A stretch of 64,000 nucleotides of DNA from Streptomyces coeruleorubidus. Its GTDB lineage: Bacteria > Actinomycetota > Actinomycetes > Streptomycetales > Streptomycetaceae. Under the pieces are notes generated by a model, which was given only the letters and a program-made list of their open reading frames with translations, was not told where the DNA came from and did no database searches. A program made the translations under genes and the position numbers. The stretch's first letter is position 1. Each line of letters starts with the position of its first letter. Location of the stretch: NCBI RefSeq assembly GCF_028885415.1, contig NZ_CP118527.1, forward strand, positions 2,914,001 through 2,978,000, read 5' to 3'. Below, in pieces: positions 25,445-33,022 of this stretch.

Positions 25445-25678
25445 CTACTCCTCCGGCGGGAACACCGGCTCCCCGCTGTCCCCCAGCGTGATCGTGATCG
25501 CCTCCACCGGACAGTTCTCCGCCGCCTCCAGCACCCGCTCGTTCGCGTCCGTGTCCGGGGCGACCGGATGGGACTGCCGGGCGGAGTCCAGGCGGAAGCC
25601 GTCCGGCGCGTGGTGGAGGCACTGGGCGGAGCCGATGCACAGGGAGCGGTCGACCTCGACGTGCCAGCGGTCGCCCAT
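25445..25678 (-). CDS. Ferredoxin, [3Fe-4S]-type, P450 partner class
   Basis: 77 aa. Cluster ligands are Cys14, Cys20 and Cys56 (CIGSAQC ... ENCPVEAI); the central position of the usual CxxCxxC is Ser17, as in single-cluster [3Fe-4S] ferredoxins that feed cytochromes P450. It starts 2 bases after the ALDH stop and is therefore co-translated with it. No ferredoxin reductase is adjacent. The CYP125-type P450 at 38654 is a plausible partner, inferred from the shared sterol theme. Confidence 0.9.
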   Translation of the reverse strand: MGDRWHVEVDRSLCIGSAQCLHHAPDGFRLDSARQSHPVAPDTDANERVLEAAENCPVEAITITLGDSGEPVFPPEE

Positions 25679-25680
25679 CG

Positions 25681-27132
25681 CTACGCGTCCGCCGGGAGGT
25701 GGATCATCTTGTGCTCCAGGTACTCGCCGTACCCCTCCGGCCCGAACTCCCGCCCCAGGCCCGAGTTCTTGTAGCCGCCGAAGGGGCCCAGCATGTCCAG
25801 GCTGAAGGTGTTGACCGAGTACGTGCCCGTACGGACCTGCCGGGCGATCTCGATGCCGTGCTCGACGTCCGCCGTCCACACGCTGCCGCTCAGTCCGTAG
25901 TCGGAGTCGTTGGCGATCTTCACGGCGTCGGACTCGTCGTCGTAGGGCAGCAGGCAGATCACCGGGCCGAAGATCTCCTCGCGGGCGATGCGCATGGAGT
26001 TGTCGACGTCGCCGAAGAGGGTCGGCTCGACGTACCAGCCGCGGTCGAGGCCGGCCGGGCGTCCGCCGCCGGTCAGGATCTTCGCGCCCTCCTCCTGGCC
26101 GATGCGTATGTAGTCGAGGTTGCGCCGCTGCTGCCGCCTGGCCACCAGCGGGCCCACGTGGGTGGCCGGGTCCAGCGGGTCGCCGACCGTCAGCGCGCCC
26201 GCCGCGGCGGCCAGGGCGTCGGCGAACTCGTCGTAACGGGAGCGCGGGAGGAGGATGCGGGTCTGGGCGACGCAGGCCTGCCCGTTGTTCATCCAGGCCG
26301 CGGGGGCGATGCCCGCCACGGCCGTCTCCACGTCCGCGTCGGGCAGGACGACGGCCGCCGACTTGCCGCCCAGTTCGAGGGTCACGCGGGTGAGGTTGCG
26401 GGCCGCCACCTCCATCACTCGCTTGCCGGCCGCGACCGACCCGGTGAAGGACACCTTGTCGACGCCGGGGTGCCCGACCAGGTACTCGCTCACCTCCCGG
26501 TCCGCGGGCAGGATCGACAGCACGCCCTCCGGCAGCCCGGCCTCCGTCGCGATCTCGCCGAGCAGGTACGCGTCCAGCGGTGACTCGGGCGAGGGCTTGA
26601 GCACGGCCGTGCAGCCGGTGAGAAGGGCGGGGGCGAGCTTGGCGGCGGCGACGAACTGCGGGACGTTCCAGGGGACGACGGCGGCGACCACCCCGACGGG
26701 CTCCCGCCGAACGAGGATGCGGCCGAGCACGCCGTCGCGCCGCTCCTCGTACGTGAAGTTCCGCGCGACGGTGATCGCCGAGTCCCAGACCATGACGGCA
26801 CCGAGGGCCTGGGCGAGGACGCTCCAGGAGTACGGCGAGCCGTTCTGGGCGGAGATCACACGGGCGATCTCGTCGTGCCGGGCGGCGATCCCGTCCTTGA
26901 TCCTGCTCACGACCTCGATCCGCTCGTCGAGGCTCATGCGCGGCCAGGGTCCCTCGTCGAAGGCCCGCCGGGCCACCCCCACGGCCCGGTCCACATCCGC
27001 CGTCGAGGCGTGCGGGACGCGCCCGATGACCTCTTCCGTGTGCGGCGAGATCACCTCGATGACGTCCGTACCCAGGGGGTCGGTCAACTCCCCGCCGACG
27101 AACAGCTGTCCGTGTTCCACGAGCTCGGTCAT
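25681..27132 (-). CDS. NAD(P)-dependent aldehyde dehydrogenase
   Basis: 483 aa, full length for the ALDH superfamily. Visible marks: VPWNVPQFVAAAKLAPAL (cofactor/substrate loop), FTGSVAAGKRVME (Rossmann turn), LELGGKSAAVVLPDAD with the general-base Glu, NNGQACVAQTRILL with the catalytic Cys, and EIFGPVICLLPYDDE. It resembles actinobacterial ALDHs found with P450 and ferredoxin genes in sterol and terpene pathways. It leads a two-gene operon with the ferredoxin. The upstream region has an imperfect TetR-type inverted repeat and is then interrupted by a TnpB element. Substrate unknown. Confidence 0.92.
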   Translation of the reverse strand: MTELVEHGQLFVGGELTDPLGTDVIEVISPHTEEVIGRVPHASTADVDRAVGVARRAFDEGPWPRMSLDERIEVVSRIKDGIAARHDEIARVISAQNGSPYSWSVLAQALGAVMVWDSAITVARNFTYEERRDGVLGRILVRREPVGVVAAVVPWNVPQFVAAAKLAPALLTGCTAVLKPSPESPLDAYLLGEIATEAGLPEGVLSILPADREVSEYLVGHPGVDKVSFTGSVAAGKRVMEVAARNLTRVTLELGGKSAAVVLPDADVETAVAGIAPAAWMNNGQACVAQTRILLPRSRYDEFADALAAAAGALTVGDPLDPATHVGPLVARRQQRRNLDYIRIGQEEGAKILTGGGRPAGLDRGWYVEPTLFGDVDNSMRIAREEIFGPVICLLPYDDESDAVKIANDSDYGLSGSVWTADVEHGIEIARQVRTGTYSVNTFSLDMLGPFGGYKNSGLGREFGPEGYGEYLEHKMIHLPADA

Positions 27133-27166
27133 GGCCGACTGCCTTCACATCTGACGGTGTTTCAGA

Positions 27167-27180
27167 AACTGATACCAGTT
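27167..27180. promoter_or_regulatory. Imperfect inverted repeat in ALDH promoter
   Basis: AACTGATACCAGTT, an inverted repeat of AACTG with a 4-base spacer, lies 35-48 bases upstream of the ALDH ATG in the most A+T-rich stretch nearby. Read on the minus strand the area contains GAGAACTGGTATCA, which differs from TnnAACnnGTTnnA at two fixed positions. A TetR-type operator is possible; assignment to KstR is weak. Confidence 0.35.
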
Positions 27181-27206
27181 CTCGTTATAGTGGGCAATGG
27201 CCGTAT

Positions 27207-27400
27207 GGCCGTGGAACGGAGGGCGGTTGACTTCTCCCTCTCCTGAAGGAGGGGGATTCTCACGGCTCGCGCTGTGAGGGTTTCTGCTTCGTCGCCGACT
27301 GCCCGCCCGGAGTGCTCCGTTGAGGTCTTACACCGGCTCCACAGACTGTCACCGCCAGCCCGGCGGCCAGAAGGTTCTTCGCCGCGTTCACGTCCCGGTC
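27207..27400 (-). ncRNA. Candidate TnpB guide RNA (omega/reRNA) with guide at element end
   Basis: TnpB nucleases use an RNA overlapping the 3' end of tnpB and the element right end, with about 16-20 bases of flanking DNA as guide. On the minus strand the element ends with a hairpin (27255-27236, TTCA loop on this strand) and GAAGTCAA at 27227. The flanking bases 27226-27207 would be the guide. The 5' limit is arbitrary. Confidence 0.4.
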
Positions 27401-28592
27401 GTGGGTCGTGCCACAGCTGTCGCACGTCCAGGTACGGACGTGCAGCGGCATCTTGTCCTGCAAGGCACCGCAGTGGGAGCACAGCCTGGACGAGGGGAAG
27501 AAGCGGTCCACCGCGATCACTTCCCGCCCGTACCAGGCGGCCTTGTACTCCATAAGGCTCCGGAACTGGGCCCAGGCGGCATCCGAGATGGCCCGGGCCA
27601 GCTTCCGGTTCCTGACCATGGTGCGCACGGTCAGGTCCTCGATCACGAGCGTTTGGTTTTCACGCACGAGTCGGGTGGTCAGTTTGTGCAGGTGGTCACG
27701 GCGCCGGTCGGCGATCCTCGCGTGGATCCTCGCGACCTTCCTGCGGGCCTTGGCCCGGTTGTTGGACTCCTTGGCCTTGCGGGACAGTTCCCGCTGGGCC
27801 TTCGCCAGGCGGGCGCGGTCACGGCGCTCGTGCCGGAGGTTGGCGACCTTCTCGCCGGTGGAGAGGGTCAGCAGGTGGTCCAGGCCGACATCCACGCCGA
27901 TGGCCGTATCGGCGGCCGGGAGCGGCTTGACGCCGGGGTCGTCGCACAGGAGGGAGACGAACCAGCGTCCGGCCGCGTCCTGGGAGACGGTCACCGTGGA
28001 CGGCGTCGCCCCCTGCGGGAGCGGGCGCGACCACACGATGTCCAGCGGTTCGGTCATCTTCGCCAGGGTCAGCTTCCCGTCGCGGAAGCGGAATCCGGAC
28101 GTGGTGTACTCGGCGGACCTGCGCGACTTCTTCCGCGATTTGAAGCGCGGATACTTCGCCCGCTTGCCGAAGAAGTTCGTGAACGCCGTCTGCAGGTGCC
28201 GCAGACACTGCTGCAGCGGCACCGACGACACATCGTTGAGGTAGGCCAGTTCCTCGGTCTTCTTCCACTCCGTCAGCATGGCCGAGGTCTGGTTGTAGTT
28301 GACCCGTTCCTGACGCGCCCACGCTTCGGTGCGGGCCGCGAGGGCCATGTTGTAGACCTTGCGCACACAGCCGAACGTGCGCGACAGCTCAGCTGCCTGC
28401 GCATCGGTCGGGTAGAAGCGGTACTTGAACGCCCGCTTCACGCACGTCGTGGGCACGCTCACAAACTAGCGTCCCCACAGGTAACGATCAAACCTGCGAG
28501 TCAGAGCACTGCGATCCGCCCTGGCGGCGAATCACAGCACCCTGCCCTGCTCCGCAGGAGTTCGATTCCTCCCCCGCCTGAAGGCGGGGGTC
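27227..28592 (-). mobile_element. IS1341-type (IS200/IS605 family) TnpB-only element
   Basis: The element contains tnpB and no tnpA. Both sides carry hairpins of the same design: CCCTCTCC-TGAA-GGAGGGGG at 27236-27255 and CCCCCGCC-TGAA-GGCGGGGG at 28571-28590, as in subterminal structures of this family. The right boundary (27227) follows the usual TCAA end; the left boundary is approximate. It separates the ALDH promoter from the MBL hydrolase gene and ends about 17 bases before the MBL start. Confidence 0.75.
27260..28462 (-). CDS. tnpB: TnpB RNA-guided nuclease (IS605-type)
   Basis: 400 aa from GTG. The N-terminal helix-turn region is AFKYRFYPTDAQAAELSRTFGCVRKVYN. The split RuvC site is intact: Asp in IGVDVGLDHLL, Glu in LVIEDLTV, Asp in THDRDVNAAKNLLA. 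The zinc ribbon is CSHCG...CDSCG. TnpB proteins are ancestors of Cas12 and cut DNA guided by an RNA from the element end, favouring retention of the element. With no TnpA nearby it can only move in trans. All catalytic residues remain, so the nuclease may be active. Confidence 0.95.
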   Translation of the reverse strand: MSVPTTCVKRAFKYRFYPTDAQAAELSRTFGCVRKVYNMALAARTEAWARQERVNYNQTSAMLTEWKKTEELAYLNDVSSVPLQQCLRHLQTAFTNFFGKRAKYPRFKSRKKSRRSAEYTTSGFRFRDGKLTLAKMTEPLDIVWSRPLPQGATPSTVTVSQDAAGRWFVSLLCDDPGVKPLPAADTAIGVDVGLDHLLTLSTGEKVANLRHERRDRARLAKAQRELSRKAKESNNRAKARRKVARIHARIADRRRDHLHKLTTRLVRENQTLVIEDLTVRTMVRNRKLARAISDAAWAQFRSLMEYKAAWYGREVIAVDRFFPSSRLCSHCGALQDKMPLHVRTWTCDSCGTTHDRDVNAAKNLLAAGLAVTVCGAGVRPQRSTPGGQSATKQKPSQREP

Positions 28593-28608
28593 TCCTCGGA
28601 GGCAACTG

Positions 28609-29664
28609 ATGAAGAGCAGCCAGGACCGCGAGCCCATACCGGGGGTGTACGACCATGGCGGAGGCGTCCGGTCCGTCCGGGTGCCCATCCCGGACAACCC
28701 CCTCGGCCACACGCTGGTGTACGTCGTCGACACCGACCGGGGCCCGGTACTGATCGACACCGGCTGGGACGACCCGGCGTCCTGGGACATCCTCGCGTCG
28801 GGCCTCACCGCCTGCGGCACCTCGGTCGACGGGATCCACGGCGTGGTCGTCACCCACCACCACCCGGACCACCACGGCCTGTCCGGCCGGGTCCGTGAGG
28901 CCTCGGGCGCGTGGATCGCGATGCACGCTGCGGACACCGCGGTCGTACGGCGGACCCGCGAGGCCCGTCCCGAGCACTGGTTCTCGTACATGACGGCCAA
29001 GCTCACCGCCGCCGGTGCGCCCGAGGAGCACATCGCCCCGCTGCGCGCGGCCCGGCCCCGCGCCCTGCCCGGCCTCTCCCCCGCCCTGCCCGACCGCGAC
29101 ATCGTCCCGGGCGAACTCCTCGACCTCCCCGGCCGCCGCCTGCGTGCGATCTGGACCCCGGGGCACACGCCGGGCCACGTCTGCCTCCACCTGGAGGAGA
29201 CCCACCCGGCGCAACTCCCCGGCCACGGCCGTCTGTTCTCCGGCGACCACCTGCTGCCCGAGATCACCCCGCACATCGGCCTCTACGAGGACCCCGACGA
29301 CACCACCGTGACCGACCCCCTGGGCGACTACCTCGACTCCCTCGAACGCGTGGGCCGCCTCGCCCCCGCCGAGGTGCTCCCGGCCCACCAGCACCCGTTC
29401 CGCGACGCCCCCGCCCGCGTACGCGACTTGCTCGCCCACCACGAGACCCGCCTCACGGGCCTGCTGACCCTCCTCACCGAGCCGCTCACCCCCTGGCAGC
29501 TCGCCGAGCGCATGGAGTGGAACCGCCCCTGGGCCGACATCCCCCACGGCTCCCGCACCATCGCCGTCTCGGAGGCCGAGTCCCATCTGCGCCGCCTGGT
29601 CAAGCTGGGCCGGGCGGAGCCGGTGCCGGGGAGCGAGCCCGTGACGTACGTGGCGGTGCAATGA
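28609..29664 (+). CDS. MBL-fold metallo-hydrolase
   Basis: 351 aa. Metal-binding motif VVTHHHPDHHGLS (HxHxDH) at about residue 84, later His in WTPGHTPGHVCLH, Asp in LFSGDHLL and His in VLPAHQHPF complete the two-metal site. A C-terminal winged-helix-like segment (TPWQLAERMEW...SHLRRLVKLG) is typical of the LACTB2-like subgroup of hydrolases and thioesterase-like proteins. The ribosome site GGAGG lies 6 bases before the ATG and only about 6 bases beyond the TnpB element hairpin, so the original promoter has been displaced. It may act on a thioester or lactone; substrate unknown. Confidence 0.9.
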   Translation: MKSSQDREPIPGVYDHGGGVRSVRVPIPDNPLGHTLVYVVDTDRGPVLIDTGWDDPASWDILASGLTACGTSVDGIHGVVVTHHHPDHHGLSGRVREASGAWIAMHAADTAVVRRTREARPEHWFSYMTAKLTAAGAPEEHIAPLRAARPRALPGLSPALPDRDIVPGELLDLPGRRLRAIWTPGHTPGHVCLHLEETHPAQLPGHGRLFSGDHLLPEITPHIGLYEDPDDTTVTDPLGDYLDSLERVGRLAPAEVLPAHQHPFRDAPARVRDLLAHHETRLTGLLTLLTEPLTPWQLAERMEWNRPWADIPHGSRTIAVSEAESHLRRLVKLGRAEPVPGSEPVTYVAVQ

Positions 29665-29713
29665 GGTGGCAAACCCGGCGGAGGACAGGCCGCCGGGATG
29701 CTACGAAACGGCC

Positions 29714-30178
29714 ATGAAAACCATGGACCCCATGGAACGCCTCCTCGCCGAACGCGCCTGCGCGCGCCTGATCCTCGACTTCGTCCACCGGCTCGACCTC
29801 GGCGAACCCTCCTCCGTCGCCGACCTGTTCACCGAGGACGGCGTCTGGCGGTGGCCGGAGGGCGAGCGGCTGGTCAAGGGCCGAGACGCCCTGCGCACCT
29901 ACTTCGGCTCCCGCCCCGCCGACCGGCTGTCCCGCCGCCTGATGTCCAACGTCCTGGTCACGGTGACGTCCCCGGAGGCGGCCACGGCGATTTCGTACTT
30001 CACCACGTACCGCGTAGACGGCTACGACGGCGGCATGGTCCCGGCCGGGCCGCCGGTCCAGATCGGGCACTACGAGGACACGTTCCACAAGGCCGACGGC
30101 ACCTGGCTGCTCGCCTCCCGGACGCTGCACCTGCCCTTCGGCGGAGCCACCCCGCGGGCGAACTCGCCTTTGGCATAA
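29714..30178 (+). CDS. NTF2/SnoaL-like protein
   Basis: About 154 aa; an in-frame GTG at 29666 right after the MBL stop would add 16 residues. The cone-shaped SnoaL/NTF2 fold is suggested by ARLILDFVHRLDLGEPSSVADLFTEDGVWRWPEG, the mid-barrel strands and the closing HYEDTFHKADGTWLLASRTLHLPF. Members are polyketide cyclases, ketosteroid-isomerase-like enzymes or binding proteins. It follows the MBL hydrolase by about 50 bases and is probably co-transcribed. Catalytic residues cannot be assigned. Confidence 0.8.
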   Translation: MKTMDPMERLLAERACARLILDFVHRLDLGEPSSVADLFTEDGVWRWPEGERLVKGRDALRTYFGSRPADRLSRRLMSNVLVTVTSPEAATAISYFTTYRVDGYDGGMVPAGPPVQIGHYEDTFHKADGTWLLASRTLHLPFGGATPRANSPLA

Positions 30179-30270
30179 GCCGGATGACGTCGGGGCGGGG
30201 CCCCTAGGATGAGTGTGCCGCGGCGCTCGCAGGCCTGCGGAGTTGCGTTCCACCGCAAGGAGACATGCCC

Positions 30271-31176
30271 ATGGGCACCCAAGAGGCCGCTCGTACGACG
30301 CCCGGCTGCGGAGCCCTGGACGGCAGATCGGCCGGGCCCATGGTGCCGCGGCTGGCGCTGGGCGCACGGCTGCGCCGGCTGCGGGAGGAGCGCGGCATCG
30401 GGCGGGCGGACGCGGGGCATGTCATCCGGGCCTCCTCGTCCAAGATCAGCCGGATGGAGGCCGGCCGGCACGGGTTCAAGCTGCGGGACGTCGCCGATCT
30501 GCTCACGCTCTACGGCGTCACGGACGAGGCCGAGCGCGCGACCCTGCTGGCGCTGGCCGAGCAGGCCAACACCCCCGCCTGGTGGCAGTACTACAGCGAT
30601 GTGGTGCCCGCCTGGATGCAGACCTATCTCGGCGCCGAGCAGGCGGCGAGCGTCATCCGCTGCTTCCATGTCCAGCGCGTTCCCGGGCTGCTCCAGACCG
30701 CCGACTACGCACGGGCCTCCATCCGGCTCGCCCACCCGGACGCCGGCGCGCAGGAGACGGACCGCCGGGTCGCGCTGCGGATGACCCGCCAGCGGATTCT
30801 GCACCGGCGGCCGGCGACCCGGCTGTGGGCGGTGATCGACGAGGCGGCGCTGCGTCGCCCGGTGGGCGGCCTGGCCGTCATGCGCGCCCAGCTCAGGCAT
30901 CTCATCGAGATCTGCGGGCTCCCGCAGGTCACGGTCCAGATCCTGACCTTCCGCGCCGGCGGTCACGCCGCGGAGGGCGGCCCGGTCACGATTCTGCGCC
31001 TGCCCGGCGGCGAGTTGCCCGACGTGGTCTACCTCGAACAGCTCACCACCGGGCTCTATCCCGACCGGCCGGCCGAGATCGAGAGCTACTGGGACGCGAT
31101 GAACCGGCTGGTGGTCGAAGCCGAGTCACCGGACGAGACTCCGACCATCCTCCACCGCATCCTCCAGGAGACCTGA
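30271..31176 (+). CDS. XRE-family regulator with DUF5753 domain
   Basis: 301 aa. ATG 30271 was chosen because AAGGAGA ends 7 bases upstream; the ATG at 30265 is too close. Residues 25-90 are a Cro/cI helix-turn-helix (LGARLRRLREERGIGRADAGHVIRASSSKISRMEAGR). Residues 100-290 form the DUF5753 domain (QRVPGLLQTADYARA...EAALRRPVGG...LPQVTVQILTF). In Streptomyces such regulators usually sit beside DUF397 or ATPase genes. Here the neighbour is a convergent DUF574 methyltransferase whose stop is 5 bases away. Confidence 0.92.
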   Translation: MGTQEAARTTPGCGALDGRSAGPMVPRLALGARLRRLREERGIGRADAGHVIRASSSKISRMEAGRHGFKLRDVADLLTLYGVTDEAERATLLALAEQANTPAWWQYYSDVVPAWMQTYLGAEQAASVIRCFHVQRVPGLLQTADYARASIRLAHPDAGAQETDRRVALRMTRQRILHRRPATRLWAVIDEAALRRPVGGLAVMRAQLRHLIEICGLPQVTVQILTFRAGGHAAEGGPVTILRLPGGELPDVVYLEQLTTGLYPDRPAEIESYWDAMNRLVVEAESPDETPTILHRILQET

Positions 31177-31180
31177 GGGG

Positions 31181-31996
31181 TCAACGTTTCAGGGCGACAC
31201 CGCCGTACTGGTGCACCTCCGCGGGGAGATCCAGGGCGGCGGCGTCGGGGCGCCAGCGCGAGCAGGACGTCACGCCCGGTTCGAGCAGTTCCAGTCCGTC
31301 GAAGTAGCGGGCGATCTGCTCGGGGCTGCGCAGGATGTACGGGATCGAGCCGCCGTCGTTGTACTGCTGGATGGCCCGGACGTAGTCCTCGCTGGTGTCG
31401 GTGCTGTCGTACTGGACGAGGTAGCTTCCGGAGGGCAGGGCGTCCACCAGTTGCCGCACGATCGAGCGTGCCTCGTCGTGGTCCTCGACGTGGCCCAGGA
31501 TGCCCATCAGCATGAGGGCGACGGGCTGGTCGAAGTCCAGCGTCCTGCCGGCCTCCCGGATGATCGTGCTCGGCTCGCGCAGGTCGGCGTCGACGTAGTT
31601 GGTGACGCCTTCCTGGGTGCTGGTGAGCAGCGCGCGGGCGTGGGCCAGCACCAGCGGGTCGTTGTCGACGTAGACGATCCGGCTGTCCGGGGCCGCCCGC
31701 TGGGCGATCTGGTGGGTGTTGTCCACGTTGGGCAGCCCGGTGCCGATGTCCAGGAACTGGCGGATGCCCTCTTCGGCGGCGAGATGGCGGACGGCGCGGG
31801 CGAGGAAGTAGCGGGCGGCGCGGGCTCCGGTCTCGATCCCCGGGAAGATCTCGCGGAACGCGTCACCGGCCACGCGGTCGACTTCGTAGTTGTCCTTCCC
31901 GCCCAGCCAGTAGTTCCAGATCCGGGCCGAGTGCGGCACGGAGGTGTCGATCTTGGGGAGCGGCTCCTGCCCGGAGTTCCCCGCCTGATCAGTCAT
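31181..31996 (-). CDS. DUF574 / Methyltransf_19 SAM-dependent methyltransferase
   Basis: 271 aa. The family signature is strong: PHSARIWNYWLGGKDNYEVDR at residues 21-41, FLDIGTGLPNVDNTHQIAQ (SAM motif I), VYVDNDPLVLAHARALL, and PVALMLMGILGHV. This family is greatly expanded in streptomycetes and often adjoins XRE/DUF5753 regulators, as here. Its substrate is unknown. It is convergent with the XRE gene (4-base gap), so both likely share a transcription end. Confidence 0.92.
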   Translation of the reverse strand: MTDQAGNSGQEPLPKIDTSVPHSARIWNYWLGGKDNYEVDRVAGDAFREIFPGIETGARAARYFLARAVRHLAAEEGIRQFLDIGTGLPNVDNTHQIAQRAAPDSRIVYVDNDPLVLAHARALLTSTQEGVTNYVDADLREPSTIIREAGRTLDFDQPVALMLMGILGHVEDHDEARSIVRQLVDALPSGSYLVQYDSTDTSEDYVRAIQQYNDGGSIPYILRSPEQIARYFDGLELLEPGVTSCSRWRPDAAALDLPAEVHQYGGVALKR

Positions 31997-32041
31997 GGAC
32001 GCTCCTGCGTGTGGTCGTGGAGGCCCACGTTAGCTTGATTG

Positions 32042-32720
32042 TCAGCGTGTTTGCCTCTGAGACAGGATCAACTCCTCAGCACAGCCCAGCAGTTCCTGTT
32101 CCGTCCGGCTCATCGTCGGGTTGGCGGACCGGCGGCGCAGGGCCTCCGTCAGGGCGGGCCGGGTGAGGGGGGGACGGGTCGGCCAGGAGGGCGGTCAGCA
32201 TGGCGCGGGCCGGGGTGGAGAGAGCATCGGCGGCGACGGCGGCCTGGGCGAGGATCACGGCGGATGCCGCCCAGTCCAGGGCCGGGTCGCCCTCCTCCGT
32301 GTTCGACCAGTCGATGACGCGGGGACCGTCGGGCGTGAGGATCACGTTCTCCGGGTGCAGGTCCAGATGCAGGACGCGGACGGCCGGGTCGGTGGAGCGC
32401 AGGGCGGGGATGGTGTGCAGGTGGTGCAGCAGCCGGGCGAGGACCGAGCCCGCCTCCGTCACGTCCAGCGTGCCCGCCAGGCAGGCCTGGAGCATGGTCG
32501 GCCCCAAGAGCCGTTCCATCACCAGGTCCGTGCGCGAGCCGGACGGGCGGACCCGGGGCACCGGGTAGCCGTGGGCGCGCACGTGCTCCATCACCGCGCC
32601 CTCGCCCGCCGCGTCTCCCCCGCCCTCCCGCTCACGCCGCAGCACCCAGCCCTCGTCGATCTCGTACACGTCGGCGCGGCGGCCCGAGCCGAGCAGTCTT
32701 CCCGGTGGTGTCGTCGGCAT
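32042..32720 (-). pseudogene. Aminoglycoside-phosphotransferase-like kinase, frameshifted
   Basis: The intact frame from 32720 gives a small APH/choline-kinase fold: LLGSGRRADVYEI (nucleotide loop), WVLRRE (Lys-equivalent strand), the catalytic loop VLHLDLHPENVILT and metal-binding VIDWSNTEEG. A run of seven C (minus strand, near 32167-32173) shifts the frame, ending in an atypical Pro-rich tail at 32076. Removing one C restores RPALTEALRRRSANPTMSRT and a stop at 32042, typical of the family end. The change is either a true frameshift or a homopolymer read error. The catalytic loop lies before the break, so the truncated product might still fold. Confidence 0.75.
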
Positions 32721-32789
32721 GCGCCGAAGCTACCCCGGCCCATACCCCGGCCCACCCGGCGCCTTCGGCCCGTTTTGGACGTGCCGGTA

Positions 32790-32975
32790 CAGTAGGCAGG
32801 TCGTCATCACACCCGTACGGGGGAAAGCCGGTGCAATTCCGGCGCTGACCCGCAACCGTGAACCGCCCTCAGGGCGGTGAGCCGGATCGCCCCGTACGGA
32901 TCGTGACCGGCTCACGTGCCCGGCAGGTCGCCGGTGCACGGCACCGTCGAGGTATACGGAGCCGAGCCGCCGGGG
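32790..32975 (+). ncRNA. Cobalamin (B12) riboswitch
   Basis: Clear cobalamin-riboswitch elements on the plus strand: GGGGGAAAGCCGGTGCAATTCC (positions 32819-32840), then the B12 box GCGCTGACCCGCAACCGTG (32843-32861), the CCGCCCTCAGGGCGG arm and GTGAGCCGGAT. It fills the 302-base gap before a five-gene ECF-transporter operon and should switch it off when adenosylcobalamin is plentiful. The 3' limit is approximate. Confidence 0.93.
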
Positions 32976-33022
32976 GTGCCCCGTGCTGCCCGGCTCCCCA
33001 CAGGGAGAGGCACCCGCCGATC

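Noticed and set aside
28480..28600. Possible tRNA-like sequence (TTCGATTCCTCCCCC) near the TnpB left end
   Set aside because: Only a T-loop-like GTTCGATTCC is present; no acceptor, D or anticodon arms fold around it. It belongs to the element end.
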